Shown piece by piece: positions 46,936 to 57,576 of a stretch of DNA of 64,000 nt (position 1 is the first letter of the stretch; every line of letters starts with the position of its first letter). Source of the stretch: Halictus rubicundus (Eukaryota; Arthropoda; Insecta; Hymenoptera; Halictidae). The stretch is taken from assembly GCF_050948215.1 (NCBI RefSeq), contig NC_135152.1, positions 10,884,310 through 10,948,309 on the forward strand, read 5' to 3'. The notes beneath the pieces were generated by a model. The model saw only the letters and a list, made by a program, of their open reading frames with translations. It did no database searches and was not told where the DNA came from. A program made the position numbers and the translations under genes.

Positions 46936-46938
46936 CAT

Positions 46939-47041
46939 GTGTGTGTGTGTGTGTGTGTGTGCGTGGTCGTGTTCGTGTGTGTTTGTGCGTGTATGTGCGT
47001 GTTCCTGTGTTTGTGTGCGTGCGCGTGTATGTGTATGTATG
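46939..47041. repeat. (GT)n microsatellite, interrupted
   Basis: A perfect GT run at 46939-46961 continues as GCGTG-, GTTTGTGT- and GTATGT-interrupted sequence to about 47041. Confidence 0.9.
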
Positions 47042-47173
47042 TATACGTATACAGAGAATCGTTTGGCAAACGGTTTTTCTTCCCGAACAAAAGACTGGTG
47101 TACTATATCGCCTATTAATGTAACTATCTAAGTAAACTTATCAATTGGCTATCGGTAGGTAGCAACAGATACA

Positions 47174-47225
47174 GATACTGGCTCTCTACTGGCATCTGAT
47201 TGGCATACTGGCATGAATACTGGCC
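47174..47225 (+). repeat. TACTGGC short repeat cluster
   Basis: ACTGGC occurs five times within 52 bp (GATACTGGCTC, CTACTGGCATC, CATACTGGCATG, AATACTGGCCC). It is irregularly spaced, so a decayed minisatellite. Confidence 0.6.
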
Positions 47226-47229
47226 CGTT

Positions 47230-47570
47230 CGGCGTACGTCACCTGCAACATACAAACGTGCGTATCTGCATTAGAAATTAGTCGGTACGATCGCGGGAAA
47301 CTTAACTAGTAACGGCATGTTTTATCATGCGGTGGACGAAATTTGTATAAGAACGCCGTGATTCACAAAGTGATTAATGTGCTTCGTGAAATTTTTGCTA
47401 GTTGTACGCCTGGGAACTTCGCTACGATGTCATTACGAAACGATTTGAGTCATCAAACTTCGAGTCTTCCCTTGGTAATCATGGAATTAACACTCGCCGG
47501 TCGAGATCAATGCGAGAATTTCTATCGGAACAGTTGCTTCGCTCTATCACGGCAGCTGTACGAGAAACCC
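47230..47570. other. non-coding stretch, nothing definite
   Basis: No gene recognised. Confidence 0.5.
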
Positions 47571-47574
47571 ATTT

Positions 47575-47752
47575 CCAGATTGTATGCGTTTATGAGAAAT
47601 ATAAGTAGATCACAATATAGGGTAACACGTTCGAACAATTTAGAAATTCTATTTTATTGTTTATCAACTCAATTATTATGGACAGAGATAAATGTCTACG
47701 TAGCTCCTATGTCTTGTAATTAATACAGAGAATTTTGACGTTGCATACAAAT
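47575..47752 (+). mobile_element. MITE family A, copy 11, broken by a foldback element
   Basis: TTGTATGCGTTTATGAGAAA near the left and GTAGCTCCTATGTCTTGTAA inside identify the family. The right end stops at TTGCATACAAATCC, where the foldback element begins; the expected CGCAGTCTA is missing. Confidence 0.7.
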
Positions 47753-48096
47753 CCCAAAAATATTGTACGTCCTTGAAGGGGGTGATTCCGGAGGTCATTT
47801 GAAGTAACTTTTTCCTTTGCGAAAATCTTCTCCGCGGCTTTGTTAAGGAGTTATCAACACGGAAAACACGGACCAATCAGAGCGCGGCTACGGCGGACGG
47901 ATTCCAACTCGACCAATGCCGATGCCAGGCTCAGCGCGAGTTATTGTAGCCGCGCTCTGATTGGTCTCTGTTTTTCTGTAATAACTCCTTAACGAAAGCA
48001 CGGAACAAATTTTCGCAAAGGAAAAACTTATTTCAAATGACCTCGGGAATCACCCATTTGAAAAAAGTACAATATATTTGGGACACCCTATATACA
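47748..48096. mobile_element. foldback element with 150-bp arms
   Basis: The left arm (CCCAAAAATATTGTAC through AACCTTTTTCCTTTGCGAAA-like to CCAATCAGAGCGCGGCTAC) is repeated inverted in the right arm (GTAGCCGCGCTCTGATTGG to GTACAATATATTTGGGACAC). The loop is about 60 bp. The right terminus GGGACACCCTATATA is a known kind of MITE end and recurs at 12.3 kb. No open frame. The arms would form a long hairpin transcript if transcribed. Confidence 0.85.
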
Positions 48097-48099
48097 GTT

Positions 48100-50330
48100 G
48101 AAACACTTCAACGAAAATGACACGAGGTAAAATATTAACACGAGTATCGCAAATTCAGGCTCAACTATGCGAAAAATCTCTGTGAAAATGTCACAAAACC
48201 TGATATCACCAAATTAGATTAACATTTTTTATTAAAAACTGTTCTTATGGAAATTTCGTTCACAACAGCTTCAGGCTAGTTTCTCGGTCCCGTTGAACCT
48301 AAGTTCTCGGCCGGCGGGAAAACGGGTTCCAGTTGCGCAGTCGAAAAACCGGCGGCCCGATGCCGCGCCGCACCGATTCAATTAATAGTTACACACAATT
48401 AGGACTGCTCCGAATCGCAAATTAACAGAGCTCGCGGTAACACGATACCGCAAGGGCGATATCATCTAAAAGGAAATTTTCGCGGTAAGCAGCATTAATG
48501 AGCGCTCGCGATTTCAATTTGCGCGCCGCGAGCGAACGCCTCGGGAATTTTGCAGCGAAAGACTAAACGAAATACAATAGGAACAAGGAGCTTTTACTGT
48601 CCCTGACAAATAATTATTCGATCAAGCAAATCAAGTGTCTATCGTTATAATCCACATTTTCAATGTCGAAAATACTTTCATAAACAGTATGAGAAAATAC
48701 GATGATAAAACTCGGCACATGTAAACAAAATATTAATGTAAAAATGAATATGTTTATTATCTCATAATGTACAGAACGATCAAATTAGACACTGATTTAA
48801 AGGAGGATTTAATCACCCTCAAGAATTCAGAAAATTTTTCTTTTGAAAAAGGTGTTCTATTGCTTCATTATGCTACTTAAATTTCTTTATAATTTCCTCG
48901 CGGAGGTAGGCAGTTTATTATTTTATATTTGGTAGTGGGGTAGTGGGGATAATTCCGCGACATTTATCATCCACGTGTTGGCGACATATACAGAGAAATC
49001 ACTGTTCCATTAATCTTTGGATGAAAATCGTCTTACGTTCTACAAATGGTGACTGCCATAAATACACAAATATCAGCGTAATTTTTCGGTCGTTAACAAC
49101 TATTTTCTAGAGAAGACGTCGGGCACATATAAAATGCAATTATCTCGGAAAAATCATAAAGTATCATAGATTTATAAGAGAACGCTATTGTGCGGCGACC
49201 ATAAAATTTGCAATTAACGCAGGAAACGATTTGATTTTATCGCGGTTCCTCGATCGTCGACGGTAAAAGTATACGTTCCCTGTGAACATCCGCGGCTTAA
49301 TTGCCGCGATTGGAAAGTGGAATCATTTTTTTTCCGGCGGGCGGGAAACGGAAACGCGGATTCGGCAAGTTGCTCTCGATCAGGATCGAGGAAGATCGTC
49401 GATCGGAAAACATACGTAACGGGTGGGACCGTAACAACGGGCAATCGGACAATTTTATTGGGCGCGGTCGAGTTGTTGGTGGGCCGGGCCCGTGACGCAC
49501 CCGGTCTTTATTTAAATGATTCGATCCGTCACGCCATAATCGATTAACGTTAATAGCCGTGGAAATAGGTGCCGGGGCACACCGAGATGCACAATTTCTA
49601 ACTTACCGCGCCCCTGGGCGAACACGCTTCAGCCAATCAGCTGCGAAATGTTTTTGTCCATTAATTAACGTTCCTCCGCGCGCATTACACAAGATTGTTA
49701 TCCGGACCGTTTGCGGGAAAATCTCCCGGTGTTATCTGATCGCTCCCCCGCCTCTCCCGTTATTATTAATACACCGTGTAATTTGCGGAAACACTCTACG
49801 CTTTCCTACACCCGGTCGCCGCGCCGCGCCGAGCCGGGCCCCGATACTTTAATTACGAGTTGTTGGGAATGACTTTATCGCTCGGCTAAATAACCAAGCG
49901 CATTAAAATCCCCTGACACGGTGAGTACACACAATGTTTCAAAAGTTTAAACGATTGGCAGAGCTAATTGAAGGGAGCGCGAGAGCACAGATCGTGAATC
50001 AGATAGCCGATTTTTCAATACGCCGCCACACGATATCGTGATGTGCTCGTAATATCGGTTAGGTGCACTGCTAACTGATTAGCTTGTACACTCGCGTCCA
50101 GAAGTATCGGGATGTCGAATTGTGTTTAGAGGAGCTGGTGTCTAATCAGTGTCAACAGGCTTTCTCAATGTTGTATTAGCAAGCTTACTTACAACATTGT
50201 TTTGTTCGCATACTTTGTATATGCTTCATCGAAAGCGATCTTTCGTGAATCGTGAGAAATAGTGCTCTTTGGCCCGGGAGCGCTCTGAATTTGCGCCGAG
50301 AGCCACGCTTCAGGGCGATGACGTCAGGAA
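48100..50330. other. non-coding stretch, nothing definite
   Basis: No gene recognised. Frames at 49214-49550 overlap on both strands. The segment 48550-49200 is AT-rich. Confidence 0.5.
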
Positions 50331-50337
50331 AAAAAAA

Positions 50338-50362
50338 TAGAGGGCGTGGCTTCGTTGCTCTT
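50338..50362 (-). repeat. dispersed repeat F, inverted fragment
   Basis: GAGGGCGTGGCTTCGTTGCT is the reverse complement of the AAGCCACGCCC part of repeat F. It ends where a TTAA element starts. Confidence 0.4.
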
Positions 50363-50505
50363 AATACTAGGTTTACGGGACCCGTCAAGATGACGGGTTT
50401 TAAAATTTTCAATGTACGATTATCGAGATTATAAAAATTTGGATAGACGCATTCTTCTTATTTCTATAAAGTAATGTAAAACAGTCACTTTTAGTGCTTC
50501 GTAAA
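50361..50505 (+). mobile_element. piggyBac-like MITE, family E
   Basis: TTAA at 50361-50364, then TACTAGGTTTACGGG and the palindrome ACCCGTCAAGATGACGGGT. The following TGTACGATTATCGAGATTAT matches the 3.5 kb copy. The right end is not resolved. Confidence 0.6.
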
Positions 50506-50509
50506 GCCA

Positions 50510-51280
50510 ACGTTAGACGAAGCCAGGATTCATTTTGCTAGGTCAGAATTGGAGGAATAATGTTGTAACTTGACAGTATAAATGGAACGATAGATGAAAG
50601 AGCACGCAATTTTGTTTAATATAATAACAGGTCGTTCGAAGCAGATATAAATATTTTAAGTTTTATGTTGCAACCTACTTCGCCGGTTCGCAGCATAAAA
50701 TGGACGGTTAGAGGCACGCAAAAAATGTGCACGAGGCTAATAGATTAATATTTAAAGTAGCGTACGATTGTTGGAAGGAAAGAGCGAATCGTTTATCGCC
50801 AGAATAAGAGATAATCGAATATCGGGGGATAGAAAGGCAGGATTTCTTAAGTGGAAAACATTTGCATCGCACTTCCTGATGTTCCAGATTTTTCGATTTA
50901 ATTTTCTCGTTGCGCGCCTCGTAGTCGTGAACTATTTTTACAAAACGTTTAAAGACCCGTCTAGACCGCAGGCCATTTCCTCCGCGTGCGATCCGTGCAC
51001 TGAAAACGCAACACAAGGCGGATTGCGTTTCATAGGCCGCGCTTTGCGGGCCCCCGTTGTCTCAAGGAAACGATCTACGTTAACGGTGAATTCTAGATCC
51101 GGCACGCATAATATAGCACAAACAATTCGTACACAGCGTGTGCAAAAACCGCATTGGTATTCGCACTTTCGTTGGTGCACTTTCACAGCGGACTTGGTAA
51201 CGGTAGCCCTTGCGCTCCTGCAACCGTAATGCAATTCTCTGCGCGAAGGAGATCTGGACGAGTCTCGAACGCAAAATCGG
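50510..51280. other. non-coding stretch, nothing definite
   Basis: A 150-codon frame on the plus strand (50768-51229) overlaps equally long frames on the other strand and has no domain. I regard it as chance. Confidence 0.45.
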
Positions 51281-51282
51281 GA

Positions 51283-51362
51283 TACGGTTGTGTCTCGATT
51301 TCTGCGAACACTTCGGGACCGAAATGTCACTTTATTGTAGTGTACAGACGCTATTCCGTAAT
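51283..51362 (+). repeat. shared segment Q, third copy
   Basis: TGCGAACACTTCGGGACCGA then AATGTCACTTTATTG and TATTCCGTAATTCC align with TGCGAAGACTTTGGGACGAA, AAGTGTCACGTATATCG and TGCCGTAATTGC at about 15929-15980. Confidence 0.4.
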
Positions 51363-51475
51363 TCCTTTACGTTGAAAGTACGAAGGTATAAGCAGTACGT
51401 AAACGTCAACGCCGAAGTATCGGTGACACGCTACAAATTTTCATGATACGTTTACGAACGTATTCGTCACTTTGC

Positions 51476-51680
51476 TTAACACTAGGTTTACGGAGTACTA
51501 AAAATTACTATTTTACATTACTTTGTAAAAATAACAAGAATCTGCTGCCAAAATTTTTAGCCATTTTTTTTTTTTTAATAACATATACCCAAAGAAATAA
51601 ATTTGTTGAATAATTCCTTATGGACGTAGATTAAAAATATTAGATCTCGTCATTTTTACGAGTTCACATCTAGACAGCCT
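51476..51680 (+). mobile_element. piggyBac-like MITE, family E, decayed
   Basis: TTAA at 51476-51479 then CACTAGGTTTACGG. A weak inverted CTCGTCATTTTTACGAG near 51645-51661 may be the remaining palindromic box. The right end is unclear. Confidence 0.5.
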
Positions 51681-51684
51681 GGAA

Positions 51685-51960
51685 AAATCCTAATTGGAAA
51701 TGCTAAATGCAGTCTGGAAAATGCGTGGGAGACACGTTGTCCATCAAGCGAATTTTATACAAACTCGCTGAGGCTGCAGTCTTCGATAAACGATGCACTG
51801 TTTGCAGTCCATTATCGTATTCTATGAATTTCTTATACCGGAAGTGAGTCAGTTTGCATTCAAACTTGAATTATATATTTTCCTGACAAAGGTCTCGTAG
51901 AAAGTCAAACACAAAATACAATTATATTAAACACAGATTAGTCCCGCTTGATTGCAATTA
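51685..51960. other. non-coding stretch, nothing definite
   Basis: AT-rich, no gene recognised. Confidence 0.5.
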
Positions 51961-51963
51961 TGA

Positions 51964-52128
51964 TTACATTGCAGATTTTATGCATTTCTGACAGAATTCA
52001 GACTGCCAATGTATTAATCTTGGCTTATTACCAATTATTAAACAGGTGAAGAATTTCTAGCTGGCTTCCGTTTCTTGCAGTTGCTGGAAACAAATTTTCT
52101 TTTATAGAATAATCTGCAATCCAGTCAA
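51964..52128 (+). mobile_element. MITE family A, copy 12
   Basis: Left end TTGCAGATTTTATGCATTTC; right end AATAATCTGCAATCCAGTC. GTTTCTTGCAGTTGCTGGAA corresponds to the internal TGTGTCTTGCAGTCAATG box. Diverged. Confidence 0.65.
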
Positions 52129-52129
52129 C

Positions 52130-53400
52130 AATTTAAGAAAGATAGATTATCGGAAGATTGGAAGACTTTCGAATGTTATTGGCACTATCAGTTGTCGAGA
52201 TGCTTCTTTGCCAGCGATAAAAGGTGCACAGAACCGTTCGATTTTATTTCTCCGATAATGTTTCCGAGCGTTCTCCTGAAATCGCGATAAAACTTAGTTA
52301 GCCGAGCGCAACTTTTACGGCGTCTCGGTGACACACGGAAACGGATAACAGGAACAGAGACAGGGGTGCACCATTATAGGAATGTCAGCACCAGTCTACA
52401 TATGTATAGCACACAGACTTAACAGCGATCTAAAATACATGGACACTTCCTAGTAATGCCGTCGCGCCGTCCGCTCGAGTTTTGTTGAATTTCGCGCGTG
52501 TAATAGAAGTTCTAATGAAGCGTAATAAAAGTTACAGCGAGAGTTCACCGTAGGAAAGTTCCCTGTGCAACTGGGTTTGCGCTATACGGCTACCGACTTA
52601 GCTCGCGTGGAAGAAATTATGTGCACAGTTGTTGCGTAAGAACGTCCACTTCTTAAATAATCGAATGGCGCTAGTCACGCTTCATACAGATTACATTTTT
52701 TTTGCCCCCGTGGTGGAATTTCGCAAATCTACCTTTCCGGTTGAGGTAATCGTTCTTCGGTTTATTTTACGCTGAAAATTACGAGATACCTCGGTCTGTT
52801 TTGCAACAGTGATGAATTCTTTCGAAATTCCACCATGGATACTTATAAAAGCTCATTTGCATGTCGGCCAGTTACTCTGGCGCGAGTAATCGCCTAACTA
52901 TGGCGAGTCCCTTTTCGTAGTTCTGCGGAAAACACCAGGAAAGATCCAGTTTTCATTAAACGAACTTGTCCGATAGGTACAAGTACCTATCGTAGTACGT
53001 AGTACATAGGTACAAATAGGTTTCCGACTGAAACCGACCATTTAGTTAGCCCCGTTAACATTTTTATGGATCTAACACTTGAAGCATGCATTATACCTAA
53101 ACTCGTGCCACTGCAAGAAATATTATATAACACCGAGGCGAGCGGGAACGTTTTAGAAGTGTCGAACCTTTGTATCGTATGGATCAACCACAAGATTATT
53201 AATTAAGTTCGTATCTGCACGATTTCAATAATTTCAACTGTTCGACCTTTGAATTACACGTAACACGATGCATTGTCAGTTAGGTACACCTTTCAGTTGG
53301 GTAACAGGAATTATGGCAAAATTCAGTGAAACACGACACAGTGGAAATATAATATTAAAATTGTGAGGAGAATTAATAGTTTTATTCAGTCACAGTATCG
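52130..53400. other. non-coding stretch, nothing definite
   Basis: No gene recognised apart from the palindrome cluster noted separately. Confidence 0.5.
52971..53011. repeat. nested palindromes
   Basis: CGATAGGTAC-AA-GTACCTATCG (52971-52992) is a perfect ten-pair hairpin. Its right half overlaps a second inverted pair, ACCTATCGTAGTAC / GTAGTACATAGGT. A cruciform or a paired binding site is possible. Confidence 0.6.
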
Positions 53401-53414
53401 TGTAATCGATGCAG

Positions 53415-53670
53415 ACAATTTTGATTTTTCATGCTCCGCGGTCTACTGACGAAAATATTAAAATACGTGCGACTCCGAGAGGTAAAGGACGAACAAAAGA
53501 TCCCGGCCAATTGAAAAATCGCTGTCCGTTGCAGCTCGGAGTTCAAACAATTTCGAGGATCGAGACAAACGAGACCGAACTAGCTGAAACTGTTTCCGAG
53601 CTTGCGGCTCTAGCAAAGTTAGAGGCTTCTTGCGCCTCCGCTGGAAATAATGAAGCAATCAGACGCGGTG
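53415..53670 (+). CDS. weak candidate exon, unknown
   Basis: A frame open for about 85 codons lies between a possible acceptor (CGATGCAG, ending at 53414) and a strong donor (GTAAGTG at 53671-53677). The peptide includes IKIRATPRGKGRTKDPGQLK and ETNETELAETVSELAALAKL, the latter with heptad-like leucine spacing. An in-frame TAA just upstream makes the acceptor necessary. The minus strand is also open here, which weakens the call. Confidence 0.15.
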
Positions 53671-53759
53671 GTAAGTGTTCGAGCGAGAAGCTTTACGCTA
53701 ATTTTAGAAAACGTCTAACCGCGAGCATAGAAAACGCATCGGCCGTCCATTAATAATAC

Positions 53760-54700
53760 CCGACCCGTATTTCTCCGCGGCCAGGTACATATAAAGAAAC
53801 GCGTGAGCGCGCGCGCGCACGATCGCGTCGAGATCCAGGAGGGAGGCCGATTTATCGATCTATCCGTCGATCGGGACGATCGATCGCTGTCAGCCCGTTT
53901 TATCGCGAGACAAACACCCTGACGATGCTGCCGATAAAGGCCGGCCCGAGAGGCGTCGACGGGCATCACCTTATCGATCTCGATCCTAAATCATCGTCGG
54001 GGCCGGGGATCTCCGTTTAAAATACGAACTGCGTCCGATGCACCGATCGGAGCTGTCTCCCCGTGGTCACCGCTCCGCGAGTGCAACCGCTGCACCGGCG
54101 GCGTTGCACTCTCCGACTCTTAATTGAAAGGTTACGAAACCTCGCGTTTAACGAATAAACGCGCTGCCTGCACCTTCTACTGGGTGTCCCTTCTGAACAT
54201 CTCCAGAAAATCGCTAGAAAAACGTTTCGCGTGCAGTCCGAGTGCAGTCGGGGGTTGCATTCGCTGTACACTGCCGAAAGTCTTCGAAAAACTGGTCGAA
54301 AGGTGTGATTCTGTGACAATATATTGCAATGTCTTGTTGTAATATCATTTTGTGAAGACAAGAGCGCATTTTTCTAACGTTAAATATGCACTTCGCTGAG
54401 AATGATCACCGTTACCAAAAATATTGGATCTATTTTTCAGTTTGTGGTTATTAATTGAATTATTGGACTTGTCTCGAACTTTTCCCGCAATTTTTGTGGC
54501 CTTCTTCGTACAAATGAATACTCGTCTCGTAGTATAACTAACAATAGAATACGTTCACAGATTTATAATGATTCGATCTTGAATCAGTGACATCTGAAGT
54601 TATAATTGAGATTGAGATCGACCTACAAACAGCAATGAATGAAACAGAAGATCCGATCGCTTTCAGACACTTCGTTATCGATCACTCTCTGATCGATGAT
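53760..54700. other. non-coding stretch, nothing definite
   Basis: A GC run (about 53806-53819) and frequent CGATCGA words (53820-53885). No gene recognised. Confidence 0.5.
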
Positions 54701-54709
54701 AAGTAGATT

Positions 54710-54862
54710 GTATGCATTTATGACAACAATGAATAGGTGAAATATAAAGCAGCATGAGAATTTGAAAAATTTAAGGATATCCATATATTATCTCAGGAAA
54801 ATTATTAAAGGCAGAGAAAAAAATAATGAAAATTTTTATTTCACGTAGAGATCTGATGATAA
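54710..54862 (+). mobile_element. MITE family A, copy 13
   Basis: Left end TAGATTGTATGCATTTATGA; the interior has TTGAAAAATTTAAGGATATC; the right end AGATCTGATGAT is decayed. Confidence 0.6.
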
Positions 54863-54869
54863 TAAGCAT

Positions 54870-55465
54870 CCAGTGGAAATTCTCTATGTCGAATCTATGT
54901 GACCAGCAGAGATTTCCAACTCACCCTGTATGCGTGGCTCTTTCACGCGAATATGACTGCGCATAATCGCGAACGCCCAGTGATATATCGAGCGTCCCGT
55001 AAAAATCGTCAGCCTGGATTTTCCATAATTTCGCGTTGTGCAACGGCGCTGCATCTTTTGTGCGGCCCATTGAATCGAGTCTGATGACTCGGACGTCGAT
55101 ATATTAATTCTCCCGCGGAGATTTGTGAAATGTTACGGAAAGAGGAATAGGCAGAGGCTGACTAGACATCAATATTGCGTTTCCGTGTAATAAGCAGCAC
55201 ATTAGCGTCATTACTTCAGTCAGCTGGATGATTATTGCTTTATCGCGGCTCTCTCAAAATAGTGTACACTCTGGCAGAGTGTCCATTACTGGATATTCAG
55301 GATTAGAATATTGACGCGAGCGTCTACTGGAAACTATTATTCACATGCTCGCCGCGGATCGCATAATCGGACAAAAGTGTTCAGTCGTTATTGGGCGTGG
55401 AAAAGGATTAACGCCTTTTTGCGAGGCGCTGTCAGCGAATACATTATTCATTTAAATTTTTCTAC
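54870..55465. other. non-coding stretch, nothing definite
   Basis: No gene or repeat recognised. Confidence 0.5.
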
Positions 55466-55468
55466 AAC

Positions 55469-55764
55469 TTAACCCTTTGCGGTCGTATGTCTGCTCTCAG
55501 CCACCACAGTAAAGAATAATGCTGATCTTACACTACCCCCATAAACATATATAAAGAATCCATATAAAGAAGATTAAATGATGGAGAAATATAAAATATA
55601 ATTTTTACATAAAATTAAAACATATTCTTGTGTCACATATATCTAAAGATTAAAAAAGAATTAGTAAATTTTGTTTTTCTTTTGTATCACTGTTCGTTCA
55701 ACAAAAATTAATTCTGACCAGCACGACACCTATGCATAAACTTGATACGACCGCAAAGGGTTAA
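55469..55764. mobile_element. piggyBac-like MITE (TTAACCCTTTGCGGTCGTAT)
   Basis: TTAA at both ends (55469-55472, 55761-55764) with perfect 16-bp inverted ends CCCTTTGCGGTCGTAT and ATACGACCGCAAAGGG. The perfect ends and intact TTAA copies indicate a fairly recent insertion. 296 bp, AT-rich interior, no frame. Confidence 0.9.
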
Positions 55765-55769
55765 TAATT

Positions 55770-57570
55770 ATTTATATGGCTTTCAGAAAATTGTTCTCCG
55801 ATACTTCAATTACTGCTTCAGAACTTCATCGTTCTGTGACTCCAAATCATTTTTAACAAACGCGACACTCGTTTCTCCGTATAATTCTTACAGCTCTCGG
55901 TACAAACGGACAAACAGTCAGCACTCGAATTTAATGAAAAAGTCCGCGGGACAGAACTGCTGGAACATTCGAGCGGAGAAAAAGTGGACAAATGGTTCGG
56001 ACTCGGACGGAATCGAGTCTCGGGGCTGGGCTCTCGGTCTTCGGGCCATAGTATACGCGCCTCTATAGCTTTATGAATGGAGCAGCACGCGTGTGCGACG
56101 ACTGGAACAGTTCGAGCCGGCAGCGAAAGTGACCTGCTCCTAAGCTGTACCTGTTCCGACGCACGGCTCGGCACGGTGGCGTGGCGTGGCCACGCCGAGG
56201 CGGTGCGGCGCGGCGTGTACGCGCGCACACGCGCCACAGGCGCAACAACCGCCTCGGATAATTGCACCGAGCTGAGCGCGCGTGAGCGCACCGCTGCCAC
56301 GCCGAGGTGCAAGTGTGAAATTCATCGCGGGGTGCCACGAATGGTGATCCCAGGGCCACGGATTTTGCGTAATTCGCACCTTTAGGACCGTGCCTAGGGC
56401 CGCGAAAAATTTCCGGCCCGTGAGAAGCGCGAATTCCGAGCGGAATTGTGGAATCGATGCAAATTGCACTCTAGAACAAGATTGAGGCGGAGAGACGATA
56501 ATGAGTGGACTGCAAAAAGTTCTCTCGCGCTCTAACGATTTTAGAAACTTGCAAACAGGGTGACTGGTCCACTACCTCCAAGTGGATGAACATAATTCGT
56601 ATTAAAAAATTACATTTATGATGCGATTGCCAGCTACATGTTTATCGCCATGCCAGAAACATGTCTGTATCTGATGTATTCGAAGATACATTAAACACAG
56701 ATGATACGTTAAATTAGAAATGGGGCGATTGGTCGTATCGAATGTCAATCAATTTATATGTCAAGGGGTTAATATGCACATCGCAGTCAGAGAAAGATCT
56801 ACAATTTTTGTAATATCTGCATCTGTAGGTGCCTCGTTTAACCCTCGTGTTAATGAAAATATTCTGCAACATTAAGTTCGCCTGTGGCTTTAATTTAGAG
56901 AGCGCTGCAATCGAACGGTTAAGACTTCTCCAAAGTATGAAAACGAAGAGATGATTAGTCTGGAGGTTGCAAGAGACGTACTATCCACAAAATGATGGAA
57001 GGAACAAGGGATGGTATACAGATACTCTCACGAGTTTCACTCGAGCGTTTCCCAATTCTACATGGAGCTTCGAGGACGTAAAGAACGTAATTACGAAAGT
57101 AATTTTGAGACTGTTCTATGCTATTTAAGCGTAATCGTATTCGCCGGCTCCAATAACGAGTAGAAAGTTTATGAATATTAACGTTAATAAGGAACGAGAG
57201 GAAGGGGGACAATTGGGGAACGAAACGGTGCAACTTTCGCGAGATCGCATTAATATCGCGATGATATTTGTTGTTCAACGAGAGATTTGTTGTTCAACGA
57301 ATTACTTATTTCATATTTGTCCAACTTGTGGTCGTAAAACTGCGATTTCGGGGACTTAGCTTGTCAGCTAACGCTGTGCAAAATGTTCTTTCAGTCTGCT
57401 TATCTTACACGTGATAAGAAAGTATTCTAATCGCGTTCTTGAAGAGAGTTAGTTGGAGCCGGAATCAACTGTGTTGATGCATTAACACTATTCGCAGTAT
57501 TCTGATAAAAATTGTTGACAAATGCAAATCCTTGCCTCTCTTATAATGTAATGCGAGATAGTCTAATGTT
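55770..57570. other. non-coding stretch with CpG-rich island
   Basis: Between about 56080 and 56330 the sequence is extremely CpG-rich and overlapping frames appear in every direction; the rest is mixed. Solo TTAACCC-like words at 56769 and 56838 have no convincing partners. No gene recognised. Confidence 0.5.
56150..56310. other. CpG-rich block
   Basis: Dense CG dinucleotides with GGCGTGGC repeats and inverted CACGCCGAGG / CCTCGG words. It could be an unmethylated regulatory or promoter region, but no TATA or initiator arrangement with a following gene is visible. Confidence 0.35.
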
Positions 57571-57576
57571 AATAAA

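Noticed and set aside
50768..51229. 153-codon open frame
   Set aside because: Two minus-strand frames overlap it and no homology is recognisable.
56769..56922. Solo TTAACCC-like ends (TTAA at 56769, 56838 and 56919)
   Set aside because: No convincing inverted partner; TTAA is frequent in AT-rich DNA.
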